DNA of 18,237 nt, taken from Anammoximicrobium sp032229885. GTDB taxonomy: Bacteria; Planctomycetota; Planctomycetia; Pirellulales; Pirellulaceae. Numbering within the stretch: position 1 is the first letter of the stretch; every line of letters starts with the position of its first letter. The stretch spans positions 1-18,237 of the forward strand of contig JAVYAJ010000213.1 of NCBI GenBank assembly GCA_032229885.1. The letters run 5' to 3'. A program made the position numbers and the translations under genes. The notes under the pieces are model-generated. The model searched no databases and was not told the origin of the DNA. It saw only the letters and a program-made list of their open reading frames with translations. Shown piece by piece: positions 7,647-16,400 of this stretch.

Positions 7647-8240
7647 ATGTTGCGCATTTTACTGGTCCGTCCCGGTTCGACTGATTTCGATCGGGAGGGA
7701 CGAATCAAAGGCACGCTGAATATCCCGCTGAGCCTCGTCGGACGAGAGCAGGTGGCCAAGGCTGTCGATGCGTTGGCGGACTCGGCGATCGAAGTCGTCT
7801 ACTCGGCGCCCTGCCAATCCGCGCTCGAGACGGCTCAAGCGATCGCCACCCGGTTGGACGTCAAGGTCAAACGAATCGACTCGCTGCACAACCTGGACCA
7901 CGGGCTCTGGCACGGCAAGTTGATCGAAGAGGTCAAGCAGCGGCAGCCGAAGGTCTACCGGATGTGGCAAGAACAGCCCGAGACGGTGTGCCCGCCGGAG
8001 GGCGAGACGTTGGCGGCGGCGCGAGTCCGGGTGCAGAAAGCGCTCCGACGCTTGCTGCGCAAGCATCAACGCGGCGTCATCGCGATCGTCGTCTCGGAGC
8101 CGCTGGCCAGCATTCTCCGCTGTTGCGTGAGCCGCGCCACCCTAGGAGACTTGTGGAAGTCCGAATGTGATTTCGGCGCCTGGGAGAGCATCGACATCGA
8201 CAATTCGACAGACTTGGCAGGGAAGGAGGCCATGCAATAG
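7647..8240 (+). CDS. Histidine-phosphatase-fold protein with lost catalytic residues (probable pseudophosphatase)
   Basis: A 197-residue protein that follows the histidine phosphatase (phosphoglycerate mutase-like) fold throughout: an N-terminal strand MLRILLVRPGSTDFD, GRIKGTLNIPLS, YSAPCQSALETAQAIA (52-67), LHNLDHGLWHGK (80-91), PPEGETLAAARVRV (116-129) and IAIVVSEPLAS (145-155). Active members have RHG, a second Arg, a Glu and a second His. Here these are RPG (Pro9), Ser58, Asn82 and Glu151, so the phospho-accepting His and the rest of the pocket are gone, and ordinary phosphatase activity is very unlikely. I recall similar proteins next to accD in other planctomycetes, which would argue for a conserved binding or regulatory role. 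The ATG at 7647 lies 14 nt after AAAGG (7628-7632). The stop is 3 nt before accD. Confidence 0.85.
   Translation: MLRILLVRPGSTDFDREGRIKGTLNIPLSLVGREQVAKAVDALADSAIEVVYSAPCQSALETAQAIATRLDVKVKRIDSLHNLDHGLWHGKLIEEVKQRQPKVYRMWQEQPETVCPPEGETLAAARVRVQKALRRLLRKHQRGVIAIVVSEPLASILRCCVSRATLGDLWKSECDFGAWESIDIDNSTDLAGKEAMQ
8223..8229 (+). promoter_or_regulatory. Shine-Dalgarno site for accD inside the upstream gene
   Basis: AAGGAGG is the strongest ribosome binding site in the cluster. It lies within the last codons of the phosphatase-like gene, 14 nt before the accD ATG at 8244. An ATG at 8232 in the upstream gene's own frame meets a stop after two codons. The arrangement suggests translational coupling. 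Confidence 0.6.
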
Positions 8241-8243
8241 GCC

Positions 8244-9056
8244 ATGACGACCAGGAAAAAACGCGGAGTCCCCGAAGGTCTGTGGCTGCGCTGTCCGGGC
8301 TGCCAGACGACGTTGTTTCGCAAGACGGTCCACCAACAACAGGGCGTCTGCCCCGAGTGTTCCTATCACTTTTACGTCCCGGGCCGCGAGCGGATCCAGC
8401 AGGTCTTGGACGAAGGCACGTTCGAGGAGTGGGACGCCGAGGTTCACCCGACCGATCCGCTAGGATTTGCCGACAGCAAACGATACGCGGATCGATTGAA
8501 GTCGGAGCAGGCGCGCACGGGACTGAGCGACGCCGCGTTGACCGGCGGCGGCATGATTCGCGCCCGTCGCGTGGCCGTGGGCATCACGGATTCGGCGTTC
8601 ATCATGGGCAGCATGGGCTCGGTCGTCGGCGAACGGCTGACGCGGCTGGTGGAACGCGCCACCGTACAGCGGCTGCCTCTGATCATCATCAGCGGCTCGG
8701 GCGGCGGGGCGCGCATGCACGAAGGCATTCTGTCGTTGATGCAGATGGCCAAGGTCTCGGCGGCGCTGGCCCGCTACGATCAGGCGGGCGGCCTGTTCAT
8801 CTCGGTGCTGACCAACCCGACGATGGGCGGCGTGGCAGCCAGCTTTGCGGCCTTGGGCGACGTGATCTTCGCGGAACCCAAGGCGCTGATCGGCTTTGCC
8901 GGACCGCGCACGATCAAGGCGACGATCCGAATCGAGCTGCCAGAGGGATTCCAGACCAGCGAGTTCCTGGTCGAACACGGCTATGTCGACCGCATCGTCC
9001 CCCGCGACAAACTGAAAAGTGAAATCGCCCGGACGATCGACTACTGCGGCAAGTGA
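8244..9056 (+). CDS. accD: Acetyl-CoA carboxylase carboxyltransferase subunit beta
   Basis: The beta subunit of the acetyl-CoA carboxylase carboxyltransferase, which with AccA moves the carboxyl group from carboxybiotin on AccB to acetyl-CoA, giving malonyl-CoA for fatty acid synthesis. It has 270 residues, slightly shorter than E. coli AccD. The N-terminal zinc ribbon is complete (Cys17, Cys20, Cys36, Cys39). The crotonase-like core shows TGGGMIRARRVAVGI (100-114), SGSGGGARMHEG around 150-161, the NPTMGGVAASFA stretch, and GPRTIKATI followed by LPEGFQTSEFL. AccA is not in this window. The gene is probably co-transcribed with the phosphatase-like gene (3-nt gap) and the kinase that follows. 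Confidence 0.96.
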   Translation: MTTRKKRGVPEGLWLRCPGCQTTLFRKTVHQQQGVCPECSYHFYVPGRERIQQVLDEGTFEEWDAEVHPTDPLGFADSKRYADRLKSEQARTGLSDAALTGGGMIRARRVAVGITDSAFIMGSMGSVVGERLTRLVERATVQRLPLIIISGSGGGARMHEGILSLMQMAKVSAALARYDQAGGLFISVLTNPTMGGVAASFAALGDVIFAEPKALIGFAGPRTIKATIRIELPEGFQTSEFLVEHGYVDRIVPRDKLKSEIARTIDYCGK

Positions 9057-9064
9057 GCGGCGCG

Positions 9065-9940
9065 ATGGGCTTGTTGGACAAACTGCAGTCGTTGTTCGCC
9101 AGCGACAAAATCGACATCGGCCTGCGCTTCGACCTGCTGTCCGAGGGACTGGCGGGCACGATGTCCAAGTTCCATCGGGCGCGCGATCGCAAGACCGGAC
9201 AGACCGTCGGGCTGAAGCTGTGTGACACCGAGAAGACCGCCCTGTTCGAGGCGCGATTCAAAGAACTGAAAAAACCATCTGAGGGCGAGATCGCCAAGTC
9301 CTTGAACCACCCGCGGATCGTGGAAACCTACGAATACGGCACGACGGCCAAGGGCCTGACGTATATCGTGATGGAGTTCGTCGCCGGATACGGGATGCAC
9401 GCCTTGATCCGCCAGCGCGATGAACGCCTGTTCGGCAAACGCGTCACGTTGATTCGCCAGATGGCCGAAGCCATCCAAGCGGTGCACGAGGCCGGCTACA
9501 TCCATCGCGACGTCTGTCCGCGGAACTTCATCGTCGCCGAGGATTTCGAGTCCGTGAAGCTGATCGACTTCGGCCTGACGCTGCCCGATCTGCCGGCGTT
9601 CCGCCAACCGGGCAACCGCACGGGCACGCCCATGTATATGGCGCCGGAAATCGTCCGCCGGCGAACGACGGACCGCCGCGTCGATGTATTCGCGTTCGGC
9701 GTCTCGGCCTATGAATTGCTGACCTTCGAGCTGCCCTGGCCACACGCCGATCCAACGGGGCTCGGCGCGCTCAGCCACGACACCGACGCCCCGGTTCCCC
9801 TGCTGGAATTGCGACCGCGGCTCGACCCGACGTTGGCCGAGGCGATCAGCGACTGTCTGATCGCCGACCGGGAACGGCGCATTCAGAGCATGGACGGGTT
9901 TTTGCGGCGAATCCGCCGCGTCGAGGCCGAAGAAGTGTAG
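9065..9940 (+). CDS. Soluble serine/threonine protein kinase
   Basis: A 291-residue Hanks-type kinase with little outside the kinase domain and no membrane segment, so it is cytoplasmic, unlike the large membrane-bound planctomycete kinases. Visible: glycine loop region EGLAGTMSK (about 27-35), ATP-anchoring Lys51 in VGLKLC, likely helix-C Glu75, catalytic loop HRDVCPRN (147-154), DFG (168-170), and activation segment GTPMYMAPE (187-195). The catalytic Asp149, Asn154 and Asp168 are present, so activity is likely. The loop is unusual in having Cys151 where serine/threonine kinases normally have Lys. The start is uncertain: ATG at 9065 (MGLLDK) is preferred, but a GTG at 9053 would overlap the accD stop by 4 nt. 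Close linkage to accD suggests control of, or by, acetyl-CoA carboxylase; the target is not known. Confidence 0.92.
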   Translation: MGLLDKLQSLFASDKIDIGLRFDLLSEGLAGTMSKFHRARDRKTGQTVGLKLCDTEKTALFEARFKELKKPSEGEIAKSLNHPRIVETYEYGTTAKGLTYIVMEFVAGYGMHALIRQRDERLFGKRVTLIRQMAEAIQAVHEAGYIHRDVCPRNFIVAEDFESVKLIDFGLTLPDLPAFRQPGNRTGTPMYMAPEIVRRRTTDRRVDVFAFGVSAYELLTFELPWPHADPTGLGALSHDTDAPVPLLELRPRLDPTLAEAISDCLIADRERRIQSMDGFLRRIRRVEAEEV

Positions 9941-10361
9941 ATTTCCGCCGCCGGTTCTCCAAACGGCGCGTCACACGCCTTGTTGGCTCGTCGAAGGACG
10001 CGCCGCCGAGGCGATCGACGTCGCGAGGGTTCTGCCCGAGGCTTCGAAACCGGCCCGGCCGATTGCGTTGTCCGTGACTACCCGTGCCCAACCCCATTGG
10101 CGGCAGCGCCCACGTCGCGGGCGACTTGAGGGAAGACGTGCGCAAGAGCTTGCTCCTGCCACGCCGTCCCTCCTGTCCAGACAAACGACCACTCCCGCCA
10201 CATGTCCCCTGGACCGTCTCCAGATCCATTGGTACATTAGCGTCCGACTCGTTCGCGCTTGGACCCGCCGACGCGTGTCTGTTGGAGCGGCAACTTCCGT
10301 TGCCAAGCGGATTTCCAGCCACTACGGTTCACTCTTTTTGCCACTTTGAAGGATGAAGGTC
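9941..10361. other. Gene-free leader region of ppdK
   Basis: About 420 nt with no recognisable gene. A perfect hairpin GGCAAC-TTCC-GTTGCC lies at 10289-10304, about 57 nt before the start at 10362, and would fall in the 5' leader if transcription starts upstream. No convincing promoter hexamers were found. Confidence 0.5.
10348..10353 (+). promoter_or_regulatory. Shine-Dalgarno site deciding the ppdK start
   Basis: GAAGGA is 8 nt from the ATG at 10362, an ideal spacing. It abuts and partly covers the earlier in-frame ATG at 10353, which therefore lacks a usable site. Confidence 0.6.
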
Positions 10362-13070
10362 ATGGCTCAGAAGTTTGTGTATTTTTTTGGCCCCACGGGA
10401 ACCGAGGGCGACGCCAGCATGGTCAACACGTTGGGCGGCAAAGGTGCGAATCTGGCGGAAATGGCGAAATTGGGACTGCCTGTTCCATCGGGGTTCACCA
10501 TCGTCACCGAGTTCTGCTCGGTATACCTGGCAGAGGGCAACCGTTTTCCCGAATCGCTGAAGGCCGAAGTTCTCGAAGCCCTGAAAAAGACCGAAGCGGC
10601 AATGGGCTTGAAATATGGCGATCCGACCGAACCGCTGCTGTTGTCGTCGCGGTCCGGCGCCCGTCGGTCGATGCCCGGGATGATGGAGACCGTTCTGAAC
10701 GTCGGACTCTGTTCAGCGACGATTCCGGGTTTGATCGCCAAGAGCGGCAACGAGCGGTTCGTGTACGACGCCTATCGACGGCTGATCATGATGTACTCGG
10801 ACGTGGTGATGGAAAAGGCCGAGGGAGTCGAGCCCGCCGAGGGCAAAGGCATTCGTCTGCAGCTCGAACATCTGATGGCGGACATGAAGCACGCCCGCGG
10901 CGTCGCCGAGGACACGGCGTTGACGGCGGACGATTTGAAGACCTTGTGCGAGCAGTTCAAGGCGAAGGTGCACGAGGTGCTGGGCAAGCCGTTCCCGGAC
11001 GATCCGATGGACCAGTTGTGGGGGGCAATCGGCGCGGTGTTCAAGAGTTGGAACGGCAAACGGGCGGTCGCGTACCGGCGGATCGAGAGCATTCCGGACG
11101 CCTGGGGCACGGCCTGCAACGTGCAGAGCATGGTCTTCGGCAACATGGGCGACAGCTCGGCCACCGGCGTGGCTTTCAGCCGCAATCCGGCCACGGGCGA
11201 GAACAAGTTCTACGGCGAATGGCTGGTGAACGCCCAGGGCGAGGACGTCGTGGCGGGAATCCGTACGCCGAACCCCGTGAACGACGAGACCAAGAACGAG
11301 CAGAACAAGCACCTTCCGTCGCTGCAAGCCGAAATGCCCGACTCGTACCGCGAGCTGATCGAGATCCGCAACACGCTCGAACGGCACTACAAGGACATGC
11401 AGGATATCGAGTTCACGATCCAGGACGGCAAACTGTACATGTTGCAGTGTCGCAGCGGCAAGCGAACCGGAACGGCCGCGCTGAACATTGCGATGGACAT
11501 GTTGGACGAAGGGCTGATCGACGAGCCCACCGCCGTCAAACGCGTCCAGCCGGCCCAGCTCGACGAATTGTTGCATCCGATCGTCGACCCCAAGGCAGAG
11601 AGCGCCGCGAAGCTGATCGCCAGCGGCCTGCCCGCCGGGCCGGGCGGGGCACATGGGACGATCGTGTTCACGTCGGCGGACGCGGTGAATGAAGCCCGGG
11701 CTGGCAAGGAAGTGATCCTGGTCCGCGAAGAGACCAACCCGGAGGATGTCGAGGGGATGCGGGCAGCCCGCGGCATTTTGACGGCGCGCGGCGGCATGAC
11801 CAGCCACGCGGCGTTGGTGGCCCGCGGTTGGGGCAAGTGCTGTATCGTCGGCGCGGGCGCGATCAAGATCAACATGAAAGATCGCACGTTGACGGTCGGC
11901 GACGTGTGTCTGAAAGCGGGCGACGCGATCACGTTGAACGGGACGCGCGGCCACGTCTACCAAGGCTCGCTGGCCATGATCGACGCCAGCGAAAATCCGC
12001 GTCTCCAGCAGTTCATGCAGCTCGCGGACAAGTTCCGCAAGATCGGGGTGCGAACCAACGCCGACACGCCAGAAGACGCCCGCGTCGCGCGTCAGTTCGG
12101 CGCCGAAGGGATCGGCCTGTTCCGTACCGAGCACATGTTCTACGGCGCCGGATCCGACCAGGCGCTGTTCCTGTTGCGCAAGATGATCTTGAGCAATTCG
12201 GAGGGCGAACGCCGGACCTCGCTGGCCGAACTGTATCCGTTCGTCAAGAAGGACATCAAGGCCACGCTCGAAGCGATGGACGGTCTGCCGGTTACGATCC
12301 GTCTGCTCGATCCGCCGCTGCACGAGTTCGTGCCTCAGCACGCCGAGGCGCTGGCCGAGTTGGCCAAAACCTTGGGCATCAGCGTCGAAGAAATCAAAAA
12401 GCGAGGCGACGCGTTGCACGAGACGAATCCCATGATGGGGCATCGGGGAGTGCGGCTCGGCGTCACTTATCCAGAGGTCAGCGAGATGCAGATCCGCGCG
12501 ATTCTCGAATCGGCCGCCGAGCTGATCAAGGACGGGAAGAAGGCCGAACCGGAGATCATGATCCCGGTGACCTGCGACGTGGCCGAGCTGGACGACGCCA
12601 AGGTGATCTTCGACCGCGTTCGCGCCGAGGTGACCAACGCGACCGGCGTCGACGTGCCCTGCCTGTTCGGCACGATGATCGAGATCCCGCGAGCCTGCCT
12701 GCTGGCCGATCGGATGGCCAAGACGGCCGAGTTCTTCTCGTTCGGCACCAACGACCTGACACAGATGACATTCGGCTTTAGCCGCGATGACATCGGCGGC
12801 TTTTTGGCGGATTATCTCGACAAGGGGATTCTCGAAGCCGATCCGTTCCAGACGATCGATCAGGACGGCGTCGGCCAACTGATCCAGACTGCCGTATCCA
12901 AGGGCCGCGCCGCGCGTCCGACGCTGAAGATCGGGATCTGCGGCGAACAGGGCGGCGACCCCGCTTCGGTCAGCTTCTGCTGCGAATCCGGGCTGAACTA
13001 CGTTAGTTGTTCGCCATACCGCGTCCCCGTCGCACGCCTGGCCGCTGCGCAGGCCGCCCTGAAATCGTAG
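10362..13070 (+). CDS. ppdK: Pyruvate, phosphate dikinase
   Basis: Interconverts pyruvate, ATP and phosphate with PEP, AMP and pyrophosphate; cytoplasmic and full length at 902 residues. Domains in order: N-terminal nucleotide-binding domain with GGKGANLAEM (25-34) and SRSGARRSMPGMM; swivelling phosphohistidine domain with GGMTSHAALVARGWGKCC, in which His482 is the phosphocarrier; and the C-terminal PEP/pyruvate barrel with EGIGLFRTEHMF, NPMMGHRGVRLG, GTMIEIPRA (about 770), FFSFGTNDLTQ (about 790) and GICGEQGGDP with catalytic Cys860. All signature residues are present. It allows reversible glycolysis/gluconeogenesis or use of pyrophosphate. The ATG at 10362 is preferred over 10353 because of the GAAGGA site. 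It appears to be a single-gene unit, with a 420-nt gap upstream and a convergent gene downstream. Confidence 0.97.
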   Translation: MAQKFVYFFGPTGTEGDASMVNTLGGKGANLAEMAKLGLPVPSGFTIVTEFCSVYLAEGNRFPESLKAEVLEALKKTEAAMGLKYGDPTEPLLLSSRSGARRSMPGMMETVLNVGLCSATIPGLIAKSGNERFVYDAYRRLIMMYSDVVMEKAEGVEPAEGKGIRLQLEHLMADMKHARGVAEDTALTADDLKTLCEQFKAKVHEVLGKPFPDDPMDQLWGAIGAVFKSWNGKRAVAYRRIESIPDAWGTACNVQSMVFGNMGDSSATGVAFSRNPATGENKFYGEWLVNAQGEDVVAGIRTPNPVNDETKNEQNKHLPSLQAEMPDSYRELIEIRNTLERHYKDMQDIEFTIQDGKLYMLQCRSGKRTGTAALNIAMDMLDEGLIDEPTAVKRVQPAQLDELLHPIVDPKAESAAKLIASGLPAGPGGAHGTIVFTSADAVNEARAGKEVILVREETNPEDVEGMRAARGILTARGGMTSHAALVARGWGKCCIVGAGAIKINMKDRTLTVGDVCLKAGDAITLNGTRGHVYQGSLAMIDASENPRLQQFMQLADKFRKIGVRTNADTPEDARVARQFGAEGIGLFRTEHMFYGAGSDQALFLLRKMILSNSEGERRTSLAELYPFVKKDIKATLEAMDGLPVTIRLLDPPLHEFVPQHAEALAELAKTLGISVEEIKKRGDALHETNPMMGHRGVRLGVTYPEVSEMQIRAILESAAELIKDGKKAEPEIMIPVTCDVAELDDAKVIFDRVRAEVTNATGVDVPCLFGTMIEIPRACLLADRMAKTAEFFSFGTNDLTQMTFGFSRDDIGGFLADYLDKGILEADPFQTIDQDGVGQLIQTAVSKGRAARPTLKIGICGEQGGDPASVSFCCESGLNYVSCSPYRVPVARLAAAQAALKS

Positions 13071-13482
13071 GCGACACGCCGAGACAAAACCCCGCGCCGC
13101 GCGATGCCGCCCGCCGTATGCGATGCCGCATCGACGGGCGAATGTGGCCGCGACTTGTGCCGCAACTCGGCGCCAGTCGCGGCCAGCACGCACACCGCGC
13201 CGGTGTTGTGCCGCGATCCTCGTGCGCCGCTACGCTTATTCGGCGGGGCGGCATTCGTGCCCACTGCGAGCACCGCCTGGCTCTGCTCATCCACCACCAG
13301 TCGGGCCATTGCCACCAACCGGGCATATCCGGTCGGCGCCGCGGATTTCCCCCGGAGCCGCGAGGTCGCGCAGGCCACGGCAACCCGTCGTGTCAGCAAG
13401 CGCAAATCGACGGATCGCCCGTCCTGACATGTCGTGCTCGCGGGAAAACGACGGATGATCTCTCGCCGGAGGAAGGGCTGCG
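13071..13482. other. Convergent intergenic region
   Basis: About 410 nt between the 3' ends of ppdK and the large reverse-strand gene. Both transcripts should end here, but I see no strong hairpin followed by a T-run on either strand. Several open frames cross the stretch; their translations are Arg/Ala-rich and match no family I know. Confidence 0.5.
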
Positions 13483-16400
13483 TTAAGGCCGCGGATCGGC
13501 GACGCGGCCGGCGCCTTTGCGATACGCGTCGAACAGCTCGCGATACGTCGGCGGCGGGTTGCTGCGCCCGCCCACGTTGCGCTCGGTCTGTCGGCTGTCG
13601 GGTCGAATCTTGGTTCGTTGCTCGGAGGCCGTGGTCGGGCGCAGCCCGAGGCTGCGGAGGGCGTCGTCGAATCCCTGTTTCGCGGCCGCGTCCTCGCGGG
13701 CATTGCGTTTCAGCTCGGACCAGCGGCGGACGAAATCTCGCAGATCGTCCGGCGTCCACCCGAGTTTTTTCAGCAGCTCCTCGTCCGGATGGCTTTCCTG
13801 GTCTTTCAAATAGTCCAGGACCATGTCCGTCACCCGGCGCGCATATTCGACGTTCGGCGCATCGGCCAGCGGCACGTCGCCGTCGGCGTTGCCGCTGGCA
13901 ACATCGCCCGAACCCGGCAGGCCGCCGCCCGGTTGCCCGGAACCGCCCTGGCCTGCCGTTGTCCCGTCCTGACCGCGGTGCGTACCGGACGTAGGCTTTG
14001 CCGTACCGCCCGGTGTCGCGCCGCCCCCGACGTCGCCGGGCCCGTCCGCGGCCGATCGTGATTGACTGCTCGCGTCCGGCTCACGACCGGCTGCGCCGGT
14101 GGGCGTCGCCGCCGGCTGTCGCTCGCCGGGGCGCGATCCGGGTTCGCCGGCGCCAGACTGCTGGGCCGCGCCGGCGCCGTCGTCGCTCGGCGTCGTGCCG
14201 CCCGGACTGTCGTGACCCGGTTGACTCCCGCCCTGACCGCCCCCCTGCTGGCCGCCGCCACTCTGGTTGCCGCCGGCGTCGCTCTGCGCGCTCGAAGCGT
14301 GATGGCTCATGCTCGGCGTCTGCGGTTCGTCGCCCGACTGCGACGCAGCGCCGCCCGCCGCTGGCGGCTTGTGACTGACATCCTCGGGGCTCTGGCTGCC
14401 GGCGGAACTGTTGGGCTGAGTCTGAGGCTGCCCAGCGCCGGATTGGTTCCCTTCGTTCGGCGCGGCGCCGCCGGCCGTGTCCGCAGCGGCATCTCGAGCC
14501 CGTTCGGCGTCGGCGGTCTGCTGGGACGATGTCTCCGGCGATGATCCGCTCGCTGGCTCGGCTGGCGGCCGAGTTGCTTCATCGGTTGCCTGCTGGGCCT
14601 GATCGCCGCCCTGCTGGCCCGCCCCTCGGTCCTCAGCCGAGTCTGAGCCGGCGTTCGATGCGCGGCGCATTCCTTCGGCTGGATTGCCGCTCGGCTCCTG
14701 GTCGGGCCGCGACTGAGCTTCTGAACCGGCCGGCTGACCCGGCGGAGCGGGTTGGCCATCGTCTTCAGCCGCAGGGCCGCCGTTCTGGCCGCCGCCAGGG
14801 CTGCGCGATTTGCCGCCAAGATCATCCGGTGCCTGGCTTTGCCCCGCAGGAGTCTGCCCCTGGGCGGCCCCCCCGGCCCCTGGTATCTCGTCGGCGGCTT
14901 TCGTGTCTGGCGAGTCTGCCGCACGTTGGGAACCCGCTGGCGACCGGGCGGGCTGCTGGGCGGGTTGTGTCCCGCCAGCGCCCTGTTGCGCATTCCGGGG
15001 TTGCTGTCTGGCGTCGGCCTGCTGCATGTGGCTCAGCGCGCGCTCGAACGCTTCGCCATCGTGCAGCGGTTCCGCTCTCTGGGCGCCGCCATTGGCCTCG
15101 CTGACAGAACTATTCGATCCATCGTCCGCGGCCGTAACGTCGGTGGGCAGGTCGCTTCCCGCGCGTCCGGCGCCTTGCACCGATTGGCCGCTGTCGGGTT
15201 GGCCGGTGAGCGAACCTGCGCTGTCTTCGGCGTTTTGCCCGCTGGCGGTCCGCGCGCCGGCCGGGTTGTCACTCTGGCCGCCAGACGCGGTTTCGCTTTG
15301 AGCGCCGCTTTGAGCACCGCTTTGATCGCCGCTTTGATCGCCGCTTTGAGCGCCGCTGTGCGCGCCATCTTGAGTGCCCATTTGCCTACCCGACGGACCG
15401 CCATCTTGTGGGCTGGCCGCGGACGCGCTGCCGCCTTGTCCTGCGTTTTGCGCGTTGCCGTCCATGGCGGCGTCGTCCGTCGAGTTCGGCTTGTCAGACT
15501 GACCATCCGTCTGATCGCGTCCTGAACCGGCGTTGCCGTCGGTCCGGCCCGACTCGTCGGTCCGTGAGGACTGGCCATCGGTTGGGTCTTTCTCGTGACC
15601 TTGATCGCGATCCTGTGTGGCATCATCGGGCGGCATGGCCGCATCCGGCCGCGCAGCAGCGGCCGGAGACCGCTCTGGCGGCGTTTTGGGTGGCGAGCTG
15701 GCGGTCGAAGCCGGCGGCTGTGCAGCCGCTTCGGGCGGCGCCTGGGCAGAGGTCCGTGTCTTGGCGGCGGGTGTGATCACCACGGTAACCGCCCGAGATC
15801 TAGCGATGTTCGGCGCTGGTTTGTCGTCGTCCGATGAAGTCCGGTTGTCCGCGGCCTGGGCGATGCACTCGACCCGCGCGCCCGCTCGCAGGCCGATCGC
15901 CGCCGGCGCAAAATCGAAGCTCACGACCTCCTGGCCGCCGCGTCCGGCCGGATCGTGAAGCAGGGTTCGGTCGAGAACCTGCCGTCCGGCCGACTCGGCC
16001 CGCAGCCGGACGGCCGTCAGCCCATAGTCCGGGTCGACGGCGCGGATCTCGAACTTCTGCCAGCCATCTTCCGAGACTTCGACGCGATCCGCTGTTGGCG
16101 TCAGGATTTCGACCTCGGGAGGCAAGTCGGCGACAACCTCGATCCGATGCAACACGGGCTGCGGATTGTAATGTCCGCCGTTGGTGATGAAACGCAGTTG
16201 ATAACCGTGATGCAGCGGGCCGAGACGGGCTTGGTCCAGTTGACAGACGAACGAACCGCGAGCTTCCGTCTCGAGAAATTCCATCTCGATCCGCTCGGCC
16301 GCGCCGTTCGGCAGGCCGCCCGTCGGACGCTTATGTCCGACCTTCGACGGGACGTCGTCGGTAGGCGGGTCGAACTCGAGCACCGCCGCCGCAATCGGCT

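Noticed and set aside
10353..10361. Earlier in-frame ATG of ppdK at 10353
   Set aside because: The GAAGGA site touches this ATG but sits 8 nt from the ATG at 10362. The two cannot be fully told apart without data.
10713..13193. An 826-codon reverse-strand open frame opposite ppdK
   Set aside because: It is antisense to a gene with complete family motifs; its translation is His/Arg/Leu-rich with no domain, a common by-product of GC-rich codon use.
15294..15377. CRISPR array
   Set aside because: The 12-bp units are contiguous with no spacers, and they encode an in-frame protein repeat.
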